Origin: Alphaproteobacteria bacterium
GTDB taxonomy: Bacteria > Pseudomonadota > Alphaproteobacteria > RF32 > UBA3637
DNA: 24,938 nt
Assembly: GCA_017632555.1 (NCBI GenBank)
Contig: JAGBRF010000059.1
Location: forward strand, 1 to 24,938
Direction of reading: 5' to 3'
Below are positions 16,212 through 22,560 of this stretch, one piece after another; positions within the stretch are counted from its first letter, which is position 1; the number at the start of each line of letters is the position of its first letter. Under the pieces are notes generated by a model that saw nothing but the letters and a program-made list of their open reading frames with translations, did not search any database and was not told where the DNA came from. Position numbers and translations under genes: made by a program.

Positions 16212-17044
16212 TGTATGACTTAAAGCAAATTATTCAAAAATACGAATTGAACGCCAAAAAATCTTTGGGGCAAAATTTTATTTTGGACGAAAATTTGCTT
16301 GTCAAAATTGCCAAACTTTCTTTGGCAGGGGTAAAACATAATCAGGTTTTGGAAGTCGGTCCCGGTCCGGGTGGTTTGACAAAAGCTTTGTTGGAGCAGG
16401 GGGATTTTCCCATAACCGCCATTGAAAAAGACGACAGATGCGCCAAAGCGTTGGCTGAATTGTCAAGCGAATTTCCCAATCGATTGACGGTTTTGAATGA
16501 AGATGCTTTGACTTTTGATGAAAGTTCGTTGGGTAAAGATATTTGCGTTGTTGCCAATTTGCCATACAACGTATCAACGGTTTTGTTGGTCAAATGGTTG
16601 CAAAAGATTGATTTGTTTTCCGGTTTGACTTTGATGTTTCAAAAGGAAGTTGCCGATCGTTTAACCGCAAAGGAAAATGATGAAGCTTACGGGCGATTGT
16701 CCGTTTTAACCGGTTGGCTGACTGATGTATCTATGTTGATGATTTTACCGCCATCTGTTTTTACGCCGGCGCCAAAGGTGACTTCGGCTTTGGTTCGTCT
16801 TACGCCCAAAAAAGAAAGGCAAACGGGATTTTCATTTGATACAATGTCCAAATTGACACAGGCGGCTTTTTCACAACGCCGGAAAATGTTAAGAAGCAGT
16901 CTTAAAACCCTGGGTTTATCATCCGATGAAATAGAGCAAATATGTGTCGTAGCCGGTATCGAAAGTAATTTGCGTGCCGAACAAGTTTCTGTTGATGCTT
17001 TTTGTAAAATGGCCGGTTGGTTGGAAAGGAAAAAATGCCGATAA
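16208..17044 (+). CDS. rsmA: 16S rRNA (adenine1518/1519-N6) dimethyltransferase
   Basis: A 278-residue KsgA/RsmA methyltransferase, which dimethylates two adjacent adenines in the 3' hairpin of 16S rRNA during 30S maturation, using S-adenosylmethionine. Family motifs are LGQNF (20-24), the SAM-binding EVGPGPGGLT (49-58), the acidic IEKDDRC after strand 2 and the catalytic NLPYNVST (117-124). FTPAPKVTSALVRL and AAFSQRRKMLRSSL mark the C-terminal domain. The ATG overlaps the surA stop (ATGA), indicating coupling. An ATG one codon later could also serve. Length is normal for the family. Confidence 0.96.
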   Translation: MMYDLKQIIQKYELNAKKSLGQNFILDENLLVKIAKLSLAGVKHNQVLEVGPGPGGLTKALLEQGDFPITAIEKDDRCAKALAELSSEFPNRLTVLNEDALTFDESSLGKDICVVANLPYNVSTVLLVKWLQKIDLFSGLTLMFQKEVADRLTAKENDEAYGRLSVLTGWLTDVSMLMILPPSVFTPAPKVTSALVRLTPKKERQTGFSFDTMSKLTQAAFSQRRKMLRSSLKTLGLSSDEIEQICVVAGIESNLRAEQVSVDAFCKMAGWLERKKCR

Positions 17045-17340
17045 CAAAAAATGAAAAAGGTATTCGTTTATCCGTGCGTGTAACCCCCGGCGCAAAGCGT
17101 AATGCTTTTGACGGAATGTGGAACGGAACGCATTTGAAAATATCTTTGCAAGCACCGGCCGTTGACGGAAAAGCAAACGAAGCTTTGATAGATTTTTTAT
17201 CTGAAATGTTGGATGTCAAAAAAAAGAACATTTTTATCGTGACAGGACAAACATCAAGGTGTAAAGTAGTTTTGATAGAGCAAGCAAGTGAAAGGACAGA
17301 AGAATGGTTGAAACAAAAATTATTGACGGTAAGCAAATAG
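17035..17340 (+). CDS. DUF167 (YggU) family protein
   Basis: A 101-residue DUF167/YggU protein. The family core is visible: LSVRVTPGAKRNAF, LKISLQAPAVDGKANEALI and the ending V-x-G-Q-T-S-R-C-K. I start at ATG 17035, which follows GGAAAGGAAAAA and overlaps the rsmA stop by 10 nt, rather than at the in-frame codon at 17017 inside rsmA. The fold is known from structures of homologues, but the function is not. It overlaps folD by 37 nt in another frame, so the C-terminus of this protein and the folD start share DNA. Confidence 0.9.
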   Translation: MPITKNEKGIRLSVRVTPGAKRNAFDGMWNGTHLKISLQAPAVDGKANEALIDFLSEMLDVKKKNIFIVTGQTSRCKVVLIEQASERTEEWLKQKLLTVSK

Positions 17341-18173
17341 CAAAAGAATTTCGTGAACAATTGGCTAAAAGAGTTCAAAAATTGGGATCTACACCCAAAT
17401 TGGCGGTTTTGGTTGTTGGCGAACATCCCGCTTCCCAAATTTATGTCCAAAATAAAAAGAAAGCTGCTGACAGTGTCGGTATAGATGTCAATATCTACAA
17501 AATGGACACAAACGAAACAGAAGAAAATATCTTAAAATTGATTGCGGAATTGAATGAATCAAAAGATGTCGATGGTATTTTGTTGCAATTACCGGTACCA
17601 AGACATTTGAATGCAGAAGCTTTAATCAGTGCAATCAGCCCGCAAAAAGATGTGGACGGGTTGAACCCTCAAAATGTCGGAAATATGGTTTCCGGATTAC
17701 CGGCTATGATTTCATGTACGCCGTTGGGTTGTTTGTATTTGTTAAAACAAGTTTTACCGTCAATGACGGGCTTGCACGCCGTTGTTGTAGGGCGTTCCGC
17801 TTTGGTCGGAAAACCGTTGGCACAGTTGTTGTTGCAAGAAGATTGCACCGTTACACAAGCACATTCCAAAACGCGTGATTTGGGCGAATTGACAAAACAG
17901 GCTGATATTTTGGTTTGTGCGGTCGGTAAACCGGGTTTGATAACCGGCGATATGATAAAACCGGGTGCCGTTGTTATCGATGTCGGAATCAACAGACTGG
18001 ATGACGGTAAAATTGTCGGCGATACATTGTTTTTGGAAATGTTGGGAAAAGCATCTTATGTAACGCCTGTTCCCGGTGGTGTCGGACCGATGACAATTGC
18101 GATGTTATTATGGAATGTTGTCAAGGCGGCAGAGGGACATTATTCTGATTGCAAAGACTTGATTTTAAAATAA
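17304..18173 (+). CDS. folD: methylenetetrahydrofolate dehydrogenase / cyclohydrolase
   Basis: A 289-residue bifunctional FolD enzyme, interconverting 5,10-methylene-, 5,10-methenyl- and 10-formyl-tetrahydrofolate for one-carbon metabolism. The active-site tyrosine and lysine are Y47 and K51 in YVQNKKKAA. Other signatures are ILLQLPVPRHL, DVDGLNPQNVG, the VVVGRSALVGKPLA nucleotide-binding segment, GAVVIDVGIN and PGGVGPMT. The start at 17304 follows AAAGGACAGAAG and lies inside the end of the DUF167 gene. It appears to be the last gene of the xerD-lptFD operon, because a strong new promoter follows. I see no convincing hairpin terminator after it. Confidence 0.96.
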   Translation: MVETKIIDGKQIAKEFREQLAKRVQKLGSTPKLAVLVVGEHPASQIYVQNKKKAADSVGIDVNIYKMDTNETEENILKLIAELNESKDVDGILLQLPVPRHLNAEALISAISPQKDVDGLNPQNVGNMVSGLPAMISCTPLGCLYLLKQVLPSMTGLHAVVVGRSALVGKPLAQLLLQEDCTVTQAHSKTRDLGELTKQADILVCAVGKPGLITGDMIKPGAVVIDVGINRLDDGKIVGDTLFLEMLGKASYVTPVPGGVGPMTIAMLLWNVVKAAEGHYSDCKDLILK

Positions 18174-18202
18174 AATTTTTTTGATTTTCTGGTATTTTGC
18201 TC

Positions 18203-18231
18203 TTTACAAGCAACAAAAAGAATGTTAAAAT
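18203..18231 (+). promoter_or_regulatory. sigma70-type promoter of the exported-protein operon
   Basis: TTTACA (18203-18208) and TAAAAT (18226-18231) are spaced by exactly 17 nt in the 99-nt gap after folD. The predicted start is near 18238. A strong GGGAGG ribosome-binding site (18261-18266) precedes the ATG at 18273. This marks the five-gene cluster as its own transcription unit. Confidence 0.7.
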
Positions 18232-18272
18232 ATAAGAAGTAGTGGAGAAGTCTTTAATTCGGGAGGTTTTCT

Positions 18273-19574
18273 ATGCATTTGAAGAAAATTTTAACATCTG
18301 TTTGTATGGCATCTCTTTTGGGTGTTTGTGTGACAACAAATGCCTATGCAAAAGACAGACATTTGATGACCGATTCAAACGCAAATAGTTTGCTGGCGTC
18401 AATTACAGGCTTGGAAGGTACGGATGTTATCTTGAAAACCGCCGATTTAGCTACATTTGTCAAGCAATATATTTCTTTTGGTGAACTGGGTGCAATCGGA
18501 TCAGATTTGAATTTGGAAGAAGGCGCTTTGGGTGATCTTTTGGCCGATTGCGGCGGTGGCGCATCGGGTCTTTTGGATGGCCTTGGTGGCGGTTTAGGTG
18601 GTTTTGGTGATATAGCTTCAGGACTTGGCGGTATGGGTGATATCGCATCCGGATTGGGCGGTATCAACGGCCTTGGTGATATTTCCGGTATTGCCGGCGG
18701 TATGGGTGGTATGGCCGGTGGTCTGGGTAGCAGCTTGGGCGGTATAGCCGGTGGCTTTGGTGGCGGTATGGGCGGTGGAATGGGTAACTATGCCAGTATA
18801 TTGTCGGATGCCGTACAAGTTGTCGATGTTTCTGTTAGAACCATAAAAGGTGACGATGTCAGTGTCGGCGAGTACATGACAGCGGGTGGTTCTGTTTTAG
18901 GTGCCGCAGGGTCGGCTTTGGGTGGTTCAGGCGCGGGATCTGCTTTGTCTGCGGCCGGTACCGCAGCAAAAGTGGGTGGCGGTCTTTACGACAATGTAAT
19001 TGACGATAAAGACAAAGACGATAAAGACGATAAGGATGGTAAGGACGATAAAGGTAAGGAAGGGGAAGATAAAAAGGACGAAAAGAAAACCGAAGGCGAG
19101 GAACAAAAAGAAGCCGGAACAAAAAGTATATGTAACATATCCATTCCTGCCGAATTGCAAAATTTGGGCTTTGATGAAGACATAATGAAAAATTCGGGTC
19201 AGATGACGGATTTAATTACAAACAAATTATTACCGCCACCAGACGGAGCTGCTATCAGTAGCGGACTTTCACCCGATGAAGAAAAATTGGAACGTCAAAA
19301 AGCACGGTTTGCTTTGCGTGATGCTGCTGTTGCCGATGCTTATGCTTTTGGGGCTAAAATTCAATCTATGGCGAAAGATATTAAATCCGAAACATACGAT
19401 AAATTAAAAGACGGTGTAAGCGGTATTGCCGAAACACTTCAAGAAAAAGCAAATGCGGGTAATATAGCGGCCGAAGCGAATAACATACAACAAATAATTT
19501 CTAATCAAATCGGTGCTATGAACTTGCGTTTGAATGCAGCCAATAAAATAGCTGAAATAAAGTTGGATGATTGA
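18273..19574 (+). CDS. exported glycine-rich protein, cluster gene 1
   Basis: A 433-residue protein I do not recognise. The signal peptide spans residues 1-26 (TNAYA|KD). A short helical region (about 30-90) leads into a glycine-rich stretch at 94-172, built of GLGG, GMGG and GDIASGLGG units. A second Gly/Ala region at 200-238 has glycine-zipper-like spacing. An Asp/Lys/Glu-rich linker at 243-282 is surely disordered. The last ~100 residues (336-433) are helical, beginning with R345-x-A-L-x3-A352 and continuing as probable coiled coil. C93 and C287 are the only cysteines in the mature protein. It is the first gene of the operon and follows its own promoter. Secretion to the periplasm or surface is inferred; a structural or assembly role is possible but unproved. 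Confidence 0.72.
   Translation: MHLKKILTSVCMASLLGVCVTTNAYAKDRHLMTDSNANSLLASITGLEGTDVILKTADLATFVKQYISFGELGAIGSDLNLEEGALGDLLADCGGGASGLLDGLGGGLGGFGDIASGLGGMGDIASGLGGINGLGDISGIAGGMGGMAGGLGSSLGGIAGGFGGGMGGGMGNYASILSDAVQVVDVSVRTIKGDDVSVGEYMTAGGSVLGAAGSALGGSGAGSALSAAGTAAKVGGGLYDNVIDDKDKDDKDDKDGKDDKGKEGEDKKDEKKTEGEEQKEAGTKSICNISIPAELQNLGFDEDIMKNSGQMTDLITNKLLPPPDGAAISSGLSPDEEKLERQKARFALRDAAVADAYAFGAKIQSMAKDIKSETYDKLKDGVSGIAETLQEKANAGNIAAEANNIQQIISNQIGAMNLRLNAANKIAEIKLDD
18552..18788 (+). repeat. glycine-rich low-complexity repeat in cluster gene 1
   Basis: GGC/GGT-rich degenerate repeats encode about 79 residues dominated by GLGG, GMGG, GFGG and two copies of GDIASGLGG. The region is imperfectly repetitive in DNA as well as protein, which suggests growth by slippage or tandem duplication. 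Confidence 0.8.
18999..19118 (+). other. Asp/Lys/Glu polyelectrolyte linker
   Basis: Codons 243-282 of cluster gene 1 are almost only Asp, Lys, Glu and Gly (DDKDKDDKDDKDGKDDKG, then a Glu/Lys stretch). It separates the glycine-rich part from the helical C-terminal part and is predicted disordered. Confidence 0.75.
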
Positions 19575-19598
19575 TAAAGGGGCCAAAAGGGGAAAGCG

Positions 19599-20321
19599 AT
19601 GATAACAAAAACAAAAACTTTCGCACTTTGTTTAGCGTTCGCTTTAATGCAGAGCGTTTCTGCTTATGCCGTGATAGAGCCCGTCAAAGTAATGCAATAT
19701 TCAATCCGTAATACCAGCACTACCATAGAAGTTATTGAAAATACCGTGGCTTTGCTTACATCGGTTCAAAATACCATATTACAGGGGGATATCGGTGCTA
19801 TTATACCGGATATGCCGGATATGGCGAGCCTTGAAGATTTGGGGGATTTTTCACCGACTATGCCGGCAGAATTGGAATCGGTAATTTCTTCAAAAGATGC
19901 AATGCCACAAATTCGCGGATATATTGAAAACGAATTAAAGAATGTCAATTTTGATGATATGATTCAACAACGTGATGCTTTGTTGGATGTTTCCAGACGA
20001 TTGAATACCAGTGCAACGGAAGCTATTGGTTTGGCAAAGCAAATGGGAACCAAATTGAATGAATCAACATCGGAAAATAAATCCATGATTAAATACGCAT
20101 TTGAAGCTTTGACCCAACATTCGAAGATAGCACAAGAAAACGCATTTGGTATCAAGGCCACTGTGGAAGATACGATAAGCAATACGTTGGATTCACGAAT
20201 TTTGGAAACAACCGCACAGGGAATTATTGCAAAAGTTCGTGAAAAGGGTATCAATCGTTCATGGTTGACGGGAATCAGTTCCGCTAAATTGCCCTTCGGA
20301 AAACAAGGGGGTGCCAAATGA
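19599..20321 (+). CDS. exported helical protein, cluster gene 2
   Basis: A 240-residue protein of unknown family with a signal peptide at 1-24 (SAYA|VIEP). The mature protein opens with a helix (VKVMQYSIRNTSTTIEVIENTVALL), then a Pro/Asp/Met-rich loop with IPDMPDM near 69-75. A long helical region at about 105-205 contains R125-x-A-L-x3-S132 and AIGLAKQMGTKL. That resembles the equivalent part of gene 1 (AFGAKIQSMAKDI). No cysteines, no enzymatic motif. It lies 24 nt after gene 1, with a purine-rich GGGGAAAG ribosome-binding site, and overlaps gene 3 by 4 nt. The short mature helical form is reminiscent of VirB5/TrbJ-like minor components of type IV secretion systems, but that is only a shape analogy. 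Confidence 0.7.
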   Translation: MITKTKTFALCLAFALMQSVSAYAVIEPVKVMQYSIRNTSTTIEVIENTVALLTSVQNTILQGDIGAIIPDMPDMASLEDLGDFSPTMPAELESVISSKDAMPQIRGYIENELKNVNFDDMIQQRDALLDVSRRLNTSATEAIGLAKQMGTKLNESTSENKSMIKYAFEALTQHSKIAQENAFGIKATVEDTISNTLDSRILETTAQGIIAKVREKGINRSWLTGISSAKLPFGKQGGAK

Positions 20322-21655
20322 TAAAGAAAATAGCAACTCTTTTGGCTTTATCTTTGATTTTACCCGTTCGACCGGTATTGGCAAGGTATGAAATGAAAGC
20401 CCCAACGGAACAAATGCAGTTGTTGGGTCAATATGCTAAACAAATAACTTCGACCAGTCTTTATGTTTCAACAATTGAAGAAGGGTTGGCATATATTGTT
20501 TCATCCGGTGCTTTGGATCAAAATGCGGTAATGAAATTTTTGGCGGGGAATGCCGGCTTTTTAGGTGATTTCCAAGATAAATTACATTTTTCAGATGCAT
20601 CTTCTTTTTCATCTTTGTTGGGTGAAAATGTTGGTGATTTGGGCGCCAGTTTAGGTGGCAAATTGGGTGGTTTAGGTGGCAAATTGGATGGCTTGGGCGA
20701 CCAATTAGGCGGTTTAGGTGATAAAGCATTGGGATATGCCCGAGATGCCGGTATGAATGATTGGGCAGATGGTGTCGGTGCTTCATTGAATGAATTGGGT
20801 GGATATGCTCAAAATGCGCAACAAACACTTAGCGGATATGCCCAAAATGCGCAACAAACTATCAGCGGATATGCCCAAAATGCGCAACAAACATTCAACA
20901 ATTATGCACAAAGTGCACAGCAAACCATCAACGGTTATGTGCAAAACGCACAACAAAGCATTGGCGAATATACACAAGCGGCTCAACAAAAAATCGGCGA
21001 GTATGCACAAGGTGCCAAGGATGCTTTGGGGAATGCCGTTGGTACTGTAAAGGATACGGCCGGAAATATTGTGGATGGTGTGAAAGAAAGTGTATCAGAT
21101 TCTTTCTATAACAAAGACAAGTCCGATTCATCGCTTGAACGGGTTGTTGAAGTAAAAAGCAATTTCGGTGAACCGCAGGCAAGTAAAGAAGCGGCTCAAA
21201 AATTCATCCGTTCACGTTATTTTTACAGCACAAAAGATGGTGATAAATATGAAGGAAAGCCGTTGATAAATACTTCGGATGCGGAAGTCAGAGTCGGAAA
21301 AAACAGAAGAGGGTATTTGAAGGAAATTGCGGCAACTTCTTTGGGAATTGCGTTTGAAAACTTGACTCAAGCCAAAGAAGATTCAATCACTCGATTGAAA
21401 GCGTTGCAAGACCAGGCAAATGCCGCCGAAAGTATGGACGATAAAAAGGCTGTTGAAGTGTCAATGGTTCAAGAAAGAATTCGTCAACGTATATTGGGTT
21501 TAAATATTGAAATAACGGCATTGGAATTGGAAGTGGTAGACGAAATGCAGACATTGGAACGGAAATATATCATTCCCAGAACAATGGAACAAATTACCGC
21601 AGACACAAAAGCTGAATTGGGTGAAAAAGAACCGGAAGCAGGAGAGAAAAAATGA
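20318..21655 (+). CDS. exported protein with 11-residue helical repeats, cluster gene 3
   Basis: A 445-residue protein of unknown family. The signal peptide is about 1-22 (PVLA|RYEM). A helical opening (EQMQLLGQYAKQITSTSLYV) is followed by a glycine-rich stretch at 106-140 (GGKLGGLGGKLDGLGDQLGG). Seven consecutive 11-residue repeats of the form GYAQNAQQTIS span residues 162-238. The next ~25 residues (GTVKDTAGNIVDGVKES) keep a similar amphipathic pattern. The C-terminal part (328-415) starts with R331-x-Y-L-x3-A338 and is coiled-coil-like, with a charged end. Eleven-residue repeats are typical of extended amphipathic helices that lie on lipid surfaces, so membrane contact is plausible. It is coupled by ATGA overlaps to genes 2 and 4. 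Confidence 0.72.
   Translation: MIKKIATLLALSLILPVRPVLARYEMKAPTEQMQLLGQYAKQITSTSLYVSTIEEGLAYIVSSGALDQNAVMKFLAGNAGFLGDFQDKLHFSDASSFSSLLGENVGDLGASLGGKLGGLGGKLDGLGDQLGGLGDKALGYARDAGMNDWADGVGASLNELGGYAQNAQQTLSGYAQNAQQTISGYAQNAQQTFNNYAQSAQQTINGYVQNAQQSIGEYTQAAQQKIGEYAQGAKDALGNAVGTVKDTAGNIVDGVKESVSDSFYNKDKSDSSLERVVEVKSNFGEPQASKEAAQKFIRSRYFYSTKDGDKYEGKPLINTSDAEVRVGKNRRGYLKEIAATSLGIAFENLTQAKEDSITRLKALQDQANAAESMDDKKAVEVSMVQERIRQRILGLNIEITALELEVVDEMQTLERKYIIPRTMEQITADTKAELGEKEPEAGEKK
20801..21031 (+). repeat. seven tandem 33-bp repeats (11-residue units)
   Basis: Units begin at 20801, 20834, 20867, 20900, 20933, 20966 and 20999, all in frame. The first three are nearly identical in DNA (GGATATGCYCAAAATGCGCA followed by ACAAAC), while later ones diverge. 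This pattern fits tandem duplication within the coding region, with recent copies at the 5' end. Confidence 0.92.
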
Positions 21656-22560
21656 CATTAAGAAAACTCATTTTATTATGTATGATAGGTGTCTTGATGT
21701 TAGCCTTTGAACCAGCAAAGGCACAGACCCAATTTTCTCAGGATGATTTTGATACGGATAGTATGAGCCCCGGACATTTCAAAGCTTTGGAATGTGCAGC
21801 AATTGATGTAGCCAATGTTTTAGTTACGCCTTTACCGATTGTGGATCCCAAAACGGACAGGGATACACTTATGACGGCCAGTGAATCCATTACAAATAAT
21901 TTTGAAGCTTTACTTCAATTGATAAAATACATTGAAAAAATGCGTAAATTATCATTGAATCCTTTTTCTTTGATGCAGGATATTGATATTACAAAAGTTA
22001 CACCAATCAAGAATGTGACAAGCGGTGCACAAACAATAGTCGATGGATTTAAGGGAAATATGCCGAAAATCCCTTCGGATTTGGAAGGTTTTGTAATGGC
22101 TAATTTTGAAAAGCATGAAAGTACGGAAGATGCTATCGAAAAAATTGCAGTGACGGCCAATCCGGTGGGTTCGGTTGAAAAAATTGTTGTTCAAGAACGC
22201 CGTGATGCTTTTATTCAACAGGCAATAATTGATTTGCATGCCGATATTTTGGTTGCCAAAAAGAAATTGGCTGATTTGAAGGAATCTGATTCTGAAGCGC
22301 AAGATTCATCGTCAACGGGCGATACAATCGGTACTTTGAATATGTCAATTCAAATGAAAAACTATGAAAACCAAGTTCAAGCTTTGGAACAAAATTTAAA
22401 AACTATGCGCATCACTTTGGAAGGTATTAAGAATTTAAGATCGGCCAGTATGATAACGGAAAGTGCGGATTCTGAAACGGAAAACGCCGGCATTGAATAT
22501 CCTGAAGAAGATGAAGAAGACGAAGACGATAAAATTTTTAATGCGGGAGAAAGAAAATGA
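21652..22560 (+). CDS. exported coiled-coil protein, cluster gene 4
   Basis: A 302-residue protein of unknown family. The signal peptide spans 1-24 (PAKA|QTQ). A helical mid-region (75-105, with IKYIEKMRKL) and a Pro-containing segment (115-145) precede a probable coiled coil at 180-262. The coiled coil starts with QERRDAF (R184-x-A-F-x3-A191), continues through AKKKLADLK and MKNYENQVQALEQNLK, and ends at LEGIKNLRSAS. The tail (273-302) is strongly acidic (EEDEEDEDD). One cysteine, C48, lies in the mature protein. The gene overlaps both neighbours by 4 nt (ATGA), the mark of tight translational coupling and probably matched protein amounts. No catalytic motif was seen. Confidence 0.7.
   Translation: MTLRKLILLCMIGVLMLAFEPAKAQTQFSQDDFDTDSMSPGHFKALECAAIDVANVLVTPLPIVDPKTDRDTLMTASESITNNFEALLQLIKYIEKMRKLSLNPFSLMQDIDITKVTPIKNVTSGAQTIVDGFKGNMPKIPSDLEGFVMANFEKHESTEDAIEKIAVTANPVGSVEKIVVQERRDAFIQQAIIDLHADILVAKKKLADLKESDSEAQDSSSTGDTIGTLNMSIQMKNYENQVQALEQNLKTMRITLEGIKNLRSASMITESADSETENAGIEYPEEDEEDEDDKIFNAGERK

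Noticed and set aside
18174..18202. Rho-independent terminator after folD
   Set aside because: There is a run of T (around 18176-18182) but no stable GC-containing stem before it; only A/T symmetry is present.
20801..21031. 33-bp direct repeats as a CRISPR array
   Set aside because: The units are directly adjacent with no spacers, stay in frame and encode a regular 11-residue protein repeat inside a long gene.
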